Counted from the stretch's first letter, positions 54,121-63,850 are shown. The stretch is 64,000 bases of DNA from an uncultured Roseobacter sp. (GCF_947493125.1 NZ_CANLQB010000001.1:372001-436000), one strand, 5' to 3'. A program made the numbers and translations. The notes: generated from the letters alone by a model not told the origin.

Positions 54121-55020
54121 ATGGAGCGGAAAACCCACATGGATGCCTTTGGGGCGGCGGCGCTGATCGCCTTCGCACTGCACCTGGCGTTCAATCAGGT
54201 GGTGATCAAGGTCACCAATGGTGGCTTCAACCCGGTCTTTGCGGCGGGGGTGCGCTCGGCCGGAGCGGTGATCGTTCTGATCCTCTGGATGCGGCTGCGG
54301 GCGATCAGCCTTAAGGTGCCGCGCGCGGCGATGCCTGCCGGCGTGCTGTCGGGCTGTCTCTTTGCGCTGGAGTTCACCTGTCTCTTCACAGCGCTGGATT
54401 TCACGACCGTGAGCCGCGCCTCGGTGATTTTCTATTCGATGCCGGTGTGGCTGGCGATCGCGAGCCATTTCCTGATCCCCTCGGATCGGCTGACGGGCGT
54501 GCGGGGGATCGGTCTGGTTCTGGCGATGGGAGGGGTGGCGTTGGCGCTGCTGGACCGCAGTGACAGCACCGCGAGCCTGACCGGTGATTTGCTGGCGCTG
54601 ACCTCGGCGGTCTGCTGGGCGGGGATTGCGCTTTGTGTGAAGATCACGCCGCTGAGCACCGTGCCGCCTGCGCAGCAGCTGATGTTCCAGGTGGTGGTCT
54701 CGGCGCCGCTTCTGCTGATTGCGTCGCTGGCCTTTGGCGATCTCATCCGCGATCTGCAACCCATTCACATCGCTGGGATGCTGTTCCAGATCATCGCCGT
54801 TGCGAGCCTCGGGTTTCTGGCGTGGTTCTGGCTGATGTCGATTTATCCGGCCTCCTCCGTCGCGTCCTTCAGTTTTCTCTCGCCGGTCTTTGCGGTGATC
54901 CTCGGCTGGCTGCTGCTGGGAGAGGATGTGAGCGCGAAGGTCTGGGTGGCGCTGGTGCTGGTGGCGGCGGGGATTTACCTGATCAACCGGCGGCCCCGGC
55001 GGCAGGTGGCGGCGTCTTGA
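54121..55020 (+). CDS. EamA/DMT-family permease
   Basis: Up to 299 residues with ten helices in two EamA repeats. AALIAFALHLAFNQVVIKVTNGG opens the first; SVASFSFLSPVFAVILGWLLLGEDVSAKVW closes the second, with the usual Pro and Glu. The start may be 54121 or 54139 (MDAFGAAAL), the latter having GGAG upstream. The substrate is unknown. The stop codon overlaps a GAGTATTTT-type repeat element. Confidence 0.85.
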   Translation: MERKTHMDAFGAAALIAFALHLAFNQVVIKVTNGGFNPVFAAGVRSAGAVIVLILWMRLRAISLKVPRAAMPAGVLSGCLFALEFTCLFTALDFTTVSRASVIFYSMPVWLAIASHFLIPSDRLTGVRGIGLVLAMGGVALALLDRSDSTASLTGDLLALTSAVCWAGIALCVKITPLSTVPPAQQLMFQVVVSAPLLLIASLAFGDLIRDLQPIHIAGMLFQIIAVASLGFLAWFWLMSIYPASSVASFSFLSPVFAVILGWLLLGEDVSAKVWVALVLVAAGIYLINRRPRRQVAAS

Positions 55021-55040
55021 GTATTTTTGGAAGAATGAAG
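55019..55040. repeat. GAGTATTTTTGG element
   Basis: The 22-base string from GAGTATTTTTGGAAG to ATGAAG begins at the stop codon of the permease gene. A second copy with 18 of 22 matches lies at 62066-62087. I recall similar strings often after genes in Rhodobacteraceae, but have not checked this. Confidence 0.5.
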
Positions 55041-55041
55041 T

Positions 55042-56454
55042 TCAGGTGCCGCAGAAGGTGGCCGGGACACGCTGCGCCGTGGTTGGTGGGCGCATGAGAT
55101 CGGTCTCCCCGGTTTGGAACGGATCAGCCAGCGCCTGCATGAGCCGGGTGAAAGGGGCGGTGTCGCCCGCGACCGCGGCCTGGATCATCTCTTCGATGCG
55201 GTGGTTGCGCGGGATGATGCGGGGCGAGGCGCTGCGCATGGTGGTTTGCGGGTCGTCTTCGCTGTCGCGGCGTGCGTGCCAGCGCGCGGCCCAGGTATCG
55301 AAGGCGTCGCGGTCCACGAACTGGTCGCGCGCGTCGCCGCGGGCGAGCGCATCGAAGGTATTGGTGAAGTCGGCCCCTTGCTCTTGCATCAGTGTCAGCA
55401 GGTCTTCGATGAGGGGCGTGTCGTCCGGCTGCGGGTCCGACAGGCCGAGCTTGGCACCAAAGCGCCGCAGCCAGGCGGCTTCGATCTGGGCGGGCATGGC
55501 GTGCACGATCTGCGTGGCCTCATCCACTGCCTTGGCGGGGTCGTCCAGCTGTTGCAGCAGGGAGGTGGCGAACTGCGCCATGTTCCAGACGATGATGCGC
55601 GGCTGGTTGGAGTAGGCGTAGCGGCCCATCTGGTCGATGGAGCTGAAGACCGTGTCGGCGTGGTAGTCGTCGATGAAGGCGCAGGGCCCATAGTCGATGG
55701 TCTCACCCGAGATGGTGCAGTTGTCGGTGTTCATCACACCGTGGATGAAGCCCACCGACATCCAGGCGGCGATCAGATCGGCCTGTTTCGCGCAGACCGC
55801 GCGCAGCAGACCCATCGCACCGTCCGCGTCCGGGTAGTGACGCGCGATGGCGTAATCGGTGAGCTGTTTGAGTTCGGCCTTCTGGCCGCGATGCGCGAAG
55901 ACCTGGAAGGTGCCGACGCGCAGATGGCTTTGCGCCACGCGGGTCAGCACGGCGCCGGGAAGGGCGGTTTCGCGCAGGACCTCTTCGCCGGTGAGAACCG
56001 CGGCGAGGGCGCGGGTGGTGGGGATGCCAAGCGCGTGCATGGCTTCGGAGACCACATATTCGCGCAGCACCGGGCCGAGCCAGGCGCGCCCGTCGCCCAT
56101 GCGGGAATAGGGCGTGGGGCCGGAGCCCTTGAGCTGGATATCCCGGCGGATGCCGTCGCGGCCCACGGTCTCGCCCAGCAGGATCGCGCGCCCGTCGCCC
56201 AGTTGCGGGTTGAAGCTGCCAAACTGGTGTCCGGCATAGAGCTGGGCCAGTGGCGCGGCGCCGTCGGGGACGGTTTGGCCCGAGAACACCGCGGCAAGCT
56301 CGGTCTCGGGCGCTTTCGGCAGGCGCAGAAGCTCGGCCAGCCCGTGGTTATAGGCGAAGAGCTGCGGCGCCTTCACGGGTGTCGGGTGCAGGCGTGTGTA
56401 GAAGCCTGGCGGCAGGGCGGCGTAGGTGTTCTCGAACGGGGCGGTGAAGCTCAT
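55042..56454 (-). CDS. selO: protein adenylyltransferase SelO (YdiU)
   Basis: 470 residues of the pseudokinase-fold SelO family, which transfers AMP to Ser/Thr/Tyr of target proteins under redox stress. [74 protein letters not shown] and [24 protein letters not shown] are hallmark motifs. The C-terminus FCGT puts Cys at the third-last position, where eukaryotic SelO has selenocysteine. Start 56454 gives the family N-terminus; the upstream frame is non-conserved. Confidence 0.93.
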   Translation of the reverse strand: MSFTAPFENTYAALPPGFYTRLHPTPVKAPQLFAYNHGLAELLRLPKAPETELAAVFSGQTVPDGAAPLAQLYAGHQFGSFNPQLGDGRAILLGETVGRDGIRRDIQLKGSGPTPYSRMGDGRAWLGPVLREYVVSEAMHALGIPTTRALAAVLTGEEVLRETALPGAVLTRVAQSHLRVGTFQVFAHRGQKAELKQLTDYAIARHYPDADGAMGLLRAVCAKQADLIAAWMSVGFIHGVMNTDNCTISGETIDYGPCAFIDDYHADTVFSSIDQMGRYAYSNQPRIIVWNMAQFATSLLQQLDDPAKAVDEATQIVHAMPAQIEAAWLRRFGAKLGLSDPQPDDTPLIEDLLTLMQEQGADFTNTFDALARGDARDQFVDRDAFDTWAARWHARRDSEDDPQTTMRSASPRIIPRNHRIEEMIQAAVAGDTAPFTRLMQALADPFQTGETDLMRPPTTAQRVPATFCGT

Positions 56455-56595
56455 GGACCTTACATAGGCGCGCGGCGGGCGGCGCGCCAGTGCTCGGAGC
56501 ACGCCGCGCCGAACGGGTGTCAAAACCGCTGTCTTCCGCCTTCGGCTCGCTCGCACCTTTGAACCGGTGGTGTGTCCGGTTGAGCGCGACAGGCT

Positions 56596-57045
56596 CTAGA
56601 ACCGGCGGGTCATCAGCATGTAGTCGGGCCGGGGCGCGAACCCTGCGCGGGTGTAGAGCTTGTGCAAGCTCTCGTCGCCGCGGTTCACTTCGAGGTGCAG
56701 CGCCTTCAGACCGGCCCCGGCCAGCGCGCGGGGCAGGCTTTGCAGGGTCTCGGAGGCGATGCCGCGCCCGCGCACGCCGGGGCGGATGTAAATCTCGTCG
56801 ATAAAGCCGTCGAGGCCGCCGAACTCCACCGACCAGCCGAAGGTCACAACCACATAGCCGATGGGCGCACGCGGCGGGCCGATCAGGTAGGCGGCGCCGT
56901 GGGGCGAGCCGTCGAGCAGCGGCATGAGACCGGCCCGGCGTGCCTCTTCGGAGAGGGCAATGCCGTGTTCGACATGAAAGGCCGCGACGAGCGCATCGAG
57001 CCGGTCGGCATGTTCCGGCTGTGCCAGGGTGAGGGCGGCGCTCAT
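56596..57045 (-). CDS. GNAT-family N-acetyltransferase
   Basis: 149 residues. DEIYIRPGVRGRGIASETLQSLPRALAG is acetyl-CoA motif A (RxxGxA/G). LHLEVNRGDESLHKLYTRAGFAPRPDYMLM is motif B with the conserved N-x-x-L-x-x-Y-x-x-x-GF pattern. The ATG overlaps the end of the nucleoside hydrolase gene by four bases, so both are one transcript. Target unknown. Confidence 0.85.
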   Translation of the reverse strand: MSAALTLAQPEHADRLDALVAAFHVEHGIALSEEARRAGLMPLLDGSPHGAAYLIGPPRAPIGYVVVTFGWSVEFGGLDGFIDEIYIRPGVRGRGIASETLQSLPRALAGAGLKALHLEVNRGDESLHKLYTRAGFAPRPDYMLMTRRF

Positions 57046-57983
57046 AGCCGGGCCAGCCGCTCGGTCAGAAGCGCAAAGAACCCGTCGGCGTCGATGTCCT
57101 GGATGAAGAGCGCATTGGCCGGGCGGTCGGTCACCCGCCACCAGTCGGCCACGGTCATGCCCATGGTCAGTTCCGATTGGGTTTCGATCTCCACATTGAT
57201 GTGGCGGCCCGCGAAGAGATCGGGGTTCAGCACATAGGCGGTCACGCAGGGGTCATGCAGGGGCGCGCCCTCGGAGCTGTACTTTTCCTTGTCGAAGCGT
57301 TCGAAAAAGTCGGTCATCTCGGCCACGGCGATGCCGACGGCGTTGCCGATGTTGCGGAAGGCCGCGTTGCGCGGGGCGGTCACCAGCGCCTTATGCGTGA
57401 CATCGAGCGACATCACGACAATAGGAATGCCAGATTTAAACACGATATCAGCTGCTTGCGGATCGACATAAATGTTGAATTCAGCTGTGGGCGTGATGTT
57501 GCCCACCTCGAAATAAGCGCCGCCCATGAGCACGATTTCCTGCACTGCGTCGGCAATCTCGGGCGCGCGCTGCAAGGCGGTTGCGATATTCGTGAGCGGG
57601 CCGAGCGGGCAGAGGGTGACGGATTTTGGCGCCGCGGCGCGCAGGGTTTCGATGATGTAGTCGACGGCGTGCTGGTCTTGCAGCGGCATCACCGGGTCGG
57701 GCAGCACCGGGCCGTTCAGCCCCGTCTCGCCATGCACGTGTTCGGCGGTGACCAGATCCCGGCCCATTGGGCGGTCACACCCGGCGTAGACCTTCACCTC
57801 GGGATGGCCTGCGAGCTCGCAGACGATGCGCGCGTTCTTGGACGTCAGCTCCAGCGGGACGTTGCCCGCGACGCAGGTGATGCCGAGCACCTCGATCTCG
57901 TCCGGACTGGCCAGCGCGAGGAGAATGGCGACCGCGTCGTCCTGACCGGGGTCGGTGTCGATGATGATCTTGCGGGGGGACAT
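57042..57983 (-). CDS. inosine-uridine-preferring nucleoside hydrolase
   Basis: 313 residues; splits ribonucleosides into base and ribose. IIIDTDPGQDDAVAILLAL is the calcium-binding signature (DxDxxxDD). LMGGAYFEVGNITPTAEFNIYVDPQAA contacts ribose, and PLHDPCVTAYVL holds the catalytic His/Asp. Specificity (RihA/B/C type) cannot be assigned. No transporter is adjacent. Confidence 0.9.
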   Translation of the reverse strand: MSPRKIIIDTDPGQDDAVAILLALASPDEIEVLGITCVAGNVPLELTSKNARIVCELAGHPEVKVYAGCDRPMGRDLVTAEHVHGETGLNGPVLPDPVMPLQDQHAVDYIIETLRAAAPKSVTLCPLGPLTNIATALQRAPEIADAVQEIVLMGGAYFEVGNITPTAEFNIYVDPQAADIVFKSGIPIVVMSLDVTHKALVTAPRNAAFRNIGNAVGIAVAEMTDFFERFDKEKYSSEGAPLHDPCVTAYVLNPDLFAGRHINVEIETQSELTMGMTVADWWRVTDRPANALFIQDIDADGFFALLTERLARL

Positions 57984-58067
57984 GAAAGCTCCGGAATTCT
58001 GAAGCGCGACCTTACAAGTCGCACAGAATTTGTCCAGATGGTCAGAAACCCGTGAGCGTGGGCCTGC

Positions 58068-58886
58068 TCAGGCGGAGGCGTGTTCCTCGGCCTTTATGGC
58101 GTCCCAGAGCGCGTCCATCTCCTCCAAGGTGCTGTCTGCAGGGGTTTTTCCCAGATCCGCCAGACGTGCCTCGACCTGTTCAAATCTCCGTGTGAACTTG
58201 GCGTTGGTGCGGCGCAGGGCGGCTTCGGGGTCGACGCCGAGGTGGCGCCCGAGGTTGGCCATGACGAAGAGCAGATCGCCGAATTCATCCTCGATGGCGT
58301 CGGGGCCGAGGGTGTCCTGCGCCTCGACCAGCTCGGCGGCCTCCTCGCGCAGCTTGTCGAGCACCTGGGTCGTCGAAGGCCAATCAAAGCCGACGCGGGC
58401 GGCGCGCTTTTGCAGTTTCACGGCGCGCAGGAGGGCAGGCAGACCGATGGCGACGCCGTCGAGCGCGCCTTTCTGGGCCTTTCCGGCACGTTCGGCGGCC
58501 TTGATCGCCTCCCAATCGGCGGTCTGCTGGTCGGCGGATTTCTCGCGGGACTCATCCCCGAACACATGCGGGTGGCGCGCGACCATCTTGTCGGAGATCG
58601 CCTGCACCACCGAGTGAAAGGTGAAATGCCCGGCCTCCTCGCCCATGGCGGTGTGGTAGACGGTTTGCAGCAGCAAATCGCCCAGCTCGTTCTCCAATTC
58701 CGCCCAATTGCCGCGCTGGATCGCGTCGGCAACCTCATAGGCTTCCTCGATGGTGTAGGGGGCGATGCTGTTGAAATCCTGTTCGATATCCCAGGGGCAG
58801 CCGGTGTCGGGGTCACGCAGGCGGCGCATGATTTCGAGCAATCGCTCTATTCCCGCATTCCGGTCGTGGATCAGGTCGTCCCCCAT
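58068..58886 (-). CDS. mazG: nucleoside triphosphate pyrophosphohydrolase
   Basis: 272 residues with two MazG domains. The first has CPWDIEQDFNSIAPYTIEEAYEVADAI, with ENELGDLLLQTVYH (ExxE...ExxD metal site); the second has LDKLREEAAELVEAQD and DEFGDLLFVMANL. It removes pyrophosphate from NTPs, limiting misincorporation or alarmone levels. Start 58886 fits the family; the long frame upstream is antisense to the amidohydrolase and not real. Confidence 0.93.
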   Translation of the reverse strand: MGDDLIHDRNAGIERLLEIMRRLRDPDTGCPWDIEQDFNSIAPYTIEEAYEVADAIQRGNWAELENELGDLLLQTVYHTAMGEEAGHFTFHSVVQAISDKMVARHPHVFGDESREKSADQQTADWEAIKAAERAGKAQKGALDGVAIGLPALLRAVKLQKRAARVGFDWPSTTQVLDKLREEAAELVEAQDTLGPDAIEDEFGDLLFVMANLGRHLGVDPEAALRRTNAKFTRRFEQVEARLADLGKTPADSTLEEMDALWDAIKAEEHASA

Positions 58887-58949
58887 TGCAGCGTGCCTCT
58901 CTGTCGTGTCACATGCACCTGACAAACAATCACCCGAGGAGTCCACCCC

Positions 58950-60116
58950 ATGCCCGTTGTAAACCGGATTGCCGATATGAGTGCGGATATGGCGGCGTGG
59001 CGGCAGCATCTGCACACCATCCCGGAGCTGGGGCTGGAGTGTCACAAGACGGCCGCTTTCGTGGCGGACCGGCTGCGCGAGTTCGGGGTCGACGAGCTGC
59101 ACGATGGGATTGCCAAGACGGGCATTGTCGCGATCATCGAGGGGCGCGGCGAGGGGCCGACAATAGGCTTGCGCGCGGATATGGACGGGCTGCCGATCAT
59201 CGAGGAGACGGGGGTGGCCTATGCCTCGACCCATGAGGGCCGAATGCATGCCTGTGGCCATGACGGGCATACGGCGATGCTGCTGGGGGCGGCGAAGTAT
59301 CTGGCGGAGACGCGGAATTTTGCAGGCCGCGTGGCGCTGATCTTCCAACCGGCAGAGGAGTTCGGCGGGGGTGGTGAGGTCATGGTGCAGGAGGGCGTCA
59401 TGGAGCGGTTCGATATCAGCCAAGTCTATGCGATCCACAACGCGCCGGGGAAGGTCTTTGGCAGTTTCAACACGCGCGCGGGCCCGATCATGGCGGCTGC
59501 GGATACATTCCACATTCGCATCACCGGGAAGGGCGGGCACGCGGCGCGGCCCCATGATACGGTGGACCCGGTGGTGGCGGCCTGTGCGCTGGTGCAGGCG
59601 CTGCAGACCATCGTGAGCCGCAACCGCAACCCGCTGGATCAGCTGGTGATCTCCGCGACGCAGATTCATACCGGCACGACGGACAATGTGATCCCGGAGA
59701 CGGCCTATATCAACGGCACGATCCGCACGTTCAGCAAGGAGGTGCAGGCGCTTGTGGTGAAGCGGATGCAGGAGATCGTGGATGGCCATGCGCTGAGCTT
59801 TGGGGTGACTGCGGAGCTCAAGATCGACTACGGCTATCCGCCGACGGTGAACCATGCCGATCAGGCGGCCTTTGCAGCGGAAGTGGCCGACGAGGTGGCC
59901 GGAGAAGCTGGGGTGAACCCCGACATCGACCCGGTGATGGGCGCGGAGGATTTCTCCTACATGCTGGAGGCCCGGCCTGGGGCGTATCTGATGCTGGGGC
60001 AGGGGGACAGTGCGGGCGTGCATCATCCGAAGTATAATTTCAACGATGAGATTGCGCCGATTGGGGCGTCGTTTTTTGCGCGGCTGGTGGAGCGCGCGCA
60101 GCCGGTGAGCGCCTGA
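58950..60116 (+). CDS. M20 family amidohydrolase (hippurate hydrolase-like)
   Basis: 388 residues. GLRADMDGLPI, HACGHDGHTAMLLGAAKYL (metal-binding His/Asp), FQPAEEFGGGGEVMV (catalytic and bridging Glu) and a central dimerisation domain (TFHIRITGKGGHAARPHDTVDP) are clear. DPVMGAEDFSYML supplies the late metal ligands. These enzymes remove N-acyl groups from amino acids. It is followed after three bases by two ureohydrolase genes, so it may act on an N-acylated guanidino compound. Confidence 0.9.
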   Translation: MPVVNRIADMSADMAAWRQHLHTIPELGLECHKTAAFVADRLREFGVDELHDGIAKTGIVAIIEGRGEGPTIGLRADMDGLPIIEETGVAYASTHEGRMHACGHDGHTAMLLGAAKYLAETRNFAGRVALIFQPAEEFGGGGEVMVQEGVMERFDISQVYAIHNAPGKVFGSFNTRAGPIMAAADTFHIRITGKGGHAARPHDTVDPVVAACALVQALQTIVSRNRNPLDQLVISATQIHTGTTDNVIPETAYINGTIRTFSKEVQALVVKRMQEIVDGHALSFGVTAELKIDYGYPPTVNHADQAAFAAEVADEVAGEAGVNPDIDPVMGAEDFSYMLEARPGAYLMLGQGDSAGVHHPKYNFNDEIAPIGASFFARLVERAQPVSA

Positions 60117-60119
60117 CCC

Positions 60120-61094
60120 GTGGCACTGGAAGACGCCAAGACCCAGATGGATCATGCGTTTACGCGCGAGGACCCGCGCGGGCCGAGCTTCGAGCTGACC
60201 TTCGGGGGGGCGGTCTCGTTTCTGCGGCGGCGCTATACCAAGGACCTGGCGGGCGTCGATATCGCTGTGACCGGTGTGCCCTTCGATCAGGCGGTGACCA
60301 ACCGCCCCGGCACCCGGCTGGGCCCCCGGGCGATCCGCGAAGCCTCGACGCTGCAGGCGCCCGATCCGCCCTATGGCTGGCCCTTCGACGTGTTGAGCGA
60401 GCGCGTGGTGGTGGATTACGGCGATCTGGCCTTCGACTATGCCAATATCCCGGCCTTCCCCGAGGCGCTGACCGCGCATATTCGCGGCATACTGGAGGCG
60501 GGGGCGGCGAGCATGGTGCTGGGCGGCGATCACTATATCAGCTTTCCGATCCTGAAGGCCTATGCGGAGCGGTTTGGGCCGATGAGCCTGCTGCAGTTCG
60601 ATGCGCATACGGACACCTGGGCGGATGATGATTTCGCGCGCGTGGACCACGGCACGATGTTCTACAAGGCGGTGAAGTCCGGCATCGTGGACCCGGCGAC
60701 TTCCGTTCAGGTGGGGATACGTACGACCAATGCGGAGACGCTGGGCGTGAACATCATCGACGCACCGGAGGTGCATGAGATCGGGCCCGCAGCGGTGGTC
60801 GAGAAGATCAAGGGCATCCTCGGGGATCGGCCCTGTTACCTGACCTTTGATATTGACGCGCTCGACCCGGCCTATGCGCCGGGCACGGGCACGCCGGTCT
60901 GGGGTGGGCTGACAAGCGCGCAGGCGGCGGCGATGCTGCGCGATCTGGCGGGGATCAACATTCGCGGCGGCGATGTGGTTGAGGTCTCGCCGCCCTTTGA
61001 TACAACCGGAGCGACAGCTATCGCGGGGGCGCATGTGGCGACGGACATTCTGTGTCTGCTTGGCTGGCGGATGCGCGAAGAAGGCAAGGCATGA
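60120..61094 (+). CDS. speB: agmatinase-family ureohydrolase, copy 1
   Basis: 324 residues with a GTG start. Mn-binding motifs are MVLGGDHYISFP, LLQFDAHTDTW and YLTFDIDALDPAYAPGTGTP. It cleaves urea from a guanidino substrate such as agmatine or guanidinobutyrate. It overlaps copy 2 by four bases (ATGA). Sequence differences between the copies are large enough that they likely differ in substrate. Confidence 0.88.
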   Translation: MALEDAKTQMDHAFTREDPRGPSFELTFGGAVSFLRRRYTKDLAGVDIAVTGVPFDQAVTNRPGTRLGPRAIREASTLQAPDPPYGWPFDVLSERVVVDYGDLAFDYANIPAFPEALTAHIRGILEAGAASMVLGGDHYISFPILKAYAERFGPMSLLQFDAHTDTWADDDFARVDHGTMFYKAVKSGIVDPATSVQVGIRTTNAETLGVNIIDAPEVHEIGPAAVVEKIKGILGDRPCYLTFDIDALDPAYAPGTGTPVWGGLTSAQAAAMLRDLAGINIRGGDVVEVSPPFDTTGATAIAGAHVATDILCLLGWRMREEGKA

Positions 61095-62044
61095 GCAGAC
61101 AGAAGAACCAACCGATCAGCGGCAATGACCTCGCGCGGTTTTCCGGGCCGGGCAGCTTTATGCGCCTGCCTTTTGTGAATGACCTCAAGGGGTTGGACGT
61201 GGCGGTGCTGGGCATTCCGATGGACATTGGCACCTCGTGGCGGTCGGGCACGCGGTTCGGGCCGAAGGAGGTGCGCAGCCAGAGCGCGATGATCCGGCCG
61301 TACCACATGGGCACCGGGGCCGCGCCCTTCGACAGCCTGCAGGTGGCGGATATCGGCGATCTGGCGATCAACACGTTTTCGCTCGCCGACAGTCTGCGGA
61401 TCATCCAGGAGAGCTATGAGGCGGTCCTGAACTACGATGCGATGCCGATGGCGATTGGCGGCGATCATGCGATCACGCTGCCGATCCTGCGGGCGATGCA
61501 CAAACGGTTCGGGCCCGTGGCGCTGGTGCATGTGGATGCGCATGCGGATGTGAATGACGAGATGTTCGGCGAGAAGGAGACCCATGGCACGGTGTTCCGG
61601 CGCGCCTATGAAGAGGGTCTGATCGTCCCTGAGAAGACCTATCAGATCGGGCTGCGCGGCACCGGCTATACCGCGTCGGATTTCACCGAGGCGCAGGGCT
61701 GGGGCTTTCAGCAGTTCCCGGCGCAGGAGTTGTGGCACCGGAGCCTGTCCACGCTCGGCGGCGAGGTGCGGCGGGATATCGGCCCGGATCAGGCCACCTA
61801 TGTGAGTTTCGACATCGACAGCCTGGACCCGGCCTTTGCGCCCGGCACCGGCACGCCGGAGATCGGCGGGCTGACCACGCCGCAGGCGATGGAACTCATC
61901 CGGGCGCTGAAGGGGCTCAATATCGTGGGCTGCGATCTGGTCGAGGTCTCGCCGCCTTATGATACGAGTGGCAACACCGCGCTGGTGGGGGCGAATATCC
62001 TCTTTGAGCTGTTGTGCGTCCTGCCGGGCGTTGCGTATCGGTGA
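61091..62044 (+). CDS. agmatinase-family ureohydrolase, copy 2
   Basis: 317 residues. Metal motifs are MAIGGDHAITLP, LVHVDAHADVND and YVSFDIDSLDPAFAPGTGTP. GIPMDIGTSWRSGTRFGPKEVRSQS is the conserved N-terminal segment. It is close to the agmatinase/guanidinobutyrase/proclavaminate amidinohydrolase group. The start ATG overlaps the stop of copy 1. The pair may form two catabolic steps or a heteromeric enzyme. Confidence 0.88.
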   Translation: MSRQKNQPISGNDLARFSGPGSFMRLPFVNDLKGLDVAVLGIPMDIGTSWRSGTRFGPKEVRSQSAMIRPYHMGTGAAPFDSLQVADIGDLAINTFSLADSLRIIQESYEAVLNYDAMPMAIGGDHAITLPILRAMHKRFGPVALVHVDAHADVNDEMFGEKETHGTVFRRAYEEGLIVPEKTYQIGLRGTGYTASDFTEAQGWGFQQFPAQELWHRSLSTLGGEVRRDIGPDQATYVSFDIDSLDPAFAPGTGTPEIGGLTTPQAMELIRALKGLNIVGCDLVEVSPPYDTSGNTALVGANILFELLCVLPGVAYR

Positions 62045-62065
62045 GGGTATGAACGCCTCCGGCGG

Positions 62066-62087
62066 GAGTATTTTCGGAAGGGTGAAA
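62066..62087. repeat. second GAGTATTTT element
   Basis: GAGTATTTTCGGAAGGGTGA and on, preceded by CCTCCGGCGG, which can form a four-base stem before the T-run. It sits between the ureohydrolase stop and the DUF1499 start and may act as a small terminator. Confidence 0.45.
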
Positions 62088-62090
62088 CGC

Positions 62091-62486
62091 ATGGTGCTTT
62101 GGGCTCTGATCGGGGTGATCGTTGCGGCGATGGCCTATGTGCGGCTGGCGCCCATTGATCCGGCGCGCTGGCATCAGCCGGTGGAGCGGGGGGAGACCTC
62201 CGATCTGGCAGGCGGTGCGGTGCGGGTGATCCCGGCGGAGGAGGGGACCCTGCAGGCCGTGGATCAGGTGATGCGGGCCCTGCCGCGCACGCAGGTGCTG
62301 GCGGGATCGGTTACGGAGGGGCATATCACCTATGTGACGCGCTCGGCGGTCTTCGGATTTCCGGATATGACGACGGTGGAGCTGCGGGATGGCGAGATCC
62401 GGATGTTTGCGCGGCTGCGGTTCGGAGCGTCAGATCTGGGCGTCAACCGCAAACGACTGGAAGGCGTGATCGCCGCCGTCCAGTGA
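62091..62486 (+). CDS. DUF1499-family membrane-anchored protein
   Basis: 131 residues from the ATG at 62091, which has GGAAGG about ten bases upstream; an ATG at 62049 would add 14 residues read from the repeat element. One N-terminal hydrophobic helix (VLWALIGVIVAAMAYV) is followed by a domain ending VGFPDMTTVEL-like, [17 protein letters not shown], the DUF1499 signature. Function unknown. Its 3' end overlaps the convergent gene by 57 bases. Confidence 0.8.
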   Translation: MVLWALIGVIVAAMAYVRLAPIDPARWHQPVERGETSDLAGGAVRVIPAEEGTLQAVDQVMRALPRTQVLAGSVTEGHITYVTRSAVFGFPDMTTVELRDGEIRMFARLRFGASDLGVNRKRLEGVIAAVQ

Positions 62487-62717
62487 CGACGACAGGCAGC
62501 CTTCTTGCACTTCGCGCCACATCGGGACATTCAGCGACATCTGACATTGGGCCATGAACATCCGCCCGTCCACTTGCAGGCAGATGGTCTGACCGAGTTC
62601 GATGCGGCCCCCGGATTTATCGGTACAGTAGCACTCGACCGTCTTGCCGCTGGGGCTGGTGACATCGGCGAGGCCGGGCAGGGCGGTGCAGATCAGAAGC
62701 AGGCTTAGTCGTTTCAT
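62430..62717 (-). CDS. small secreted cysteine-containing protein
   Basis: 95 residues with a short signal peptide ([17 protein letters not shown]). [39 protein letters not shown] carries four cysteines, likely forming disulfides in the periplasm. I recall similar roseobacter hypotheticals but cannot name a family. The last 18 or so residues come from DNA shared with DUF1499 on the other strand. Confidence 0.7.
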   Translation of the reverse strand: MKRLSLLLICTALPGLADVTSPSGKTVECYCTDKSGGRIELGQTICLQVDGRMFMAQCQMSLNVPMWREVQEGCLSSSLDGGDHAFQSFAVDAQI

Positions 62718-62779
62718 CGCGATACTTTAGCATGGCTGCGGGCCTTGACCAAAGCCTTTCAATATTGGACAGACGCAGA

Positions 62780-63850
62780 ATGATCCCTGTTCAGCAATTG
62801 CATCAAATTACAGCACGGTTCGAGTATCTGGAGGCCGCCATGGCGGCAGGCGATGCGTCGGCGGATATTGCGGCGCTGGCGAAGGAGTATTCCGACCTGC
62901 GGCCCGTGGTGGAACAGATCACGGCCTATCAGCGGCTGCTGAGCGATCTGGACGAGGCGCGGGAGATGCTGGCCGACCCGGATATGGCGGCGCTGGCCGA
63001 GGAGGAATTGCCGCGGCTGAAACAGGCGCTGCCCGAGGCGGAGGCGGCGCTGCAGCTGGCGCTGTTGCCGCGGGACAAGGCGGATGCGAAGCCGGCGATG
63101 CTGGAGATCCGGCCCGGGACGGGGGGCGATGAGGCGGCGCTCTTTGCCGGGGACCTGATGCGCATGTATCAGCGCTATGCCGAGGGCAAGGGGTGGACGT
63201 TTGACATCATCGAGCTGCAGGAGACCGAGCTGGGTGGGGTGAAGGAGATGGTGGCCCATATCAAGGGCCAGGACGTCTTTGCACGGCTGAAATTCGAAAG
63301 CGGGGTGCACCGGGTGCAGCGGGTGCCGAGCACCGAGAGCGGCGGGCGCATTCATACCTCGGCGGCGACGGTGGCGGTGCTGCCGGAAGCCGAGGATGTG
63401 GACATCCAGATTGACGCGAATGATCTGCGCATCGACACCATGCGCTCCTCCGGCGCGGGCGGGCAGCATGTGAACACCACCGACTCGGCGGTGCGGATCA
63501 CCCATTTGCCGACGGGCCTCGTGGTGACGAGTTCGGAGAAATCGCAGCACCGCAACCGTGAGATCGCGATGCAGGTGTTGAAGGCGCGGCTCTATGATCT
63601 GGAGCGCAGCCGGGTGGACAGTGAACGCTCGGCGGATCGGGCAGCGCAGGTGGGCTCGGGCGACCGGTCCGAGCGCATACGGACCTATAACTTCCCGCAG
63701 GGGCGGATGACGGATCATCGGATCAACCTCACGCTCTACCGCCTCGATGCGGTGATGCAGGGGGATTTGGATGAGATCGTGGACGCGCTGACCGCCGATG
63801 CGCAGGCGCGGCTGATGGCGGAGATGGGCCAGGAAGGGCTGGGCACGTGA
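62780..63850 (+). CDS. prfA: peptide chain release factor 1
   Basis: 356 residues; reads UAA and UAG stops. [24 protein letters not shown] contains the stop-recognition tripeptide as PST rather than the common PAT/PVT, and [24 protein letters not shown] contains the GGQ peptidyl-hydrolysis motif. Start at 62780 matches the family; ribosome binding signal is weak. It overlaps prmC by four bases (GTGA). Confidence 0.95.
   Translation: MIPVQQLHQITARFEYLEAAMAAGDASADIAALAKEYSDLRPVVEQITAYQRLLSDLDEAREMLADPDMAALAEEELPRLKQALPEAEAALQLALLPRDKADAKPAMLEIRPGTGGDEAALFAGDLMRMYQRYAEGKGWTFDIIELQETELGGVKEMVAHIKGQDVFARLKFESGVHRVQRVPSTESGGRIHTSAATVAVLPEAEDVDIQIDANDLRIDTMRSSGAGGQHVNTTDSAVRITHLPTGLVVTSSEKSQHRNREIAMQVLKARLYDLERSRVDSERSADRAAQVGSGDRSERIRTYNFPQGRMTDHRINLTLYRLDAVMQGDLDEIVDALTADAQARLMAEMGQEGLGT

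Noticed and set aside
58887-61034. Leftward extension of the mazG frame to 988 codons
   Set aside because: The extra part is antisense to the M20 and ureohydrolase genes, whose motifs are complete; MazG has its normal length from 58886.
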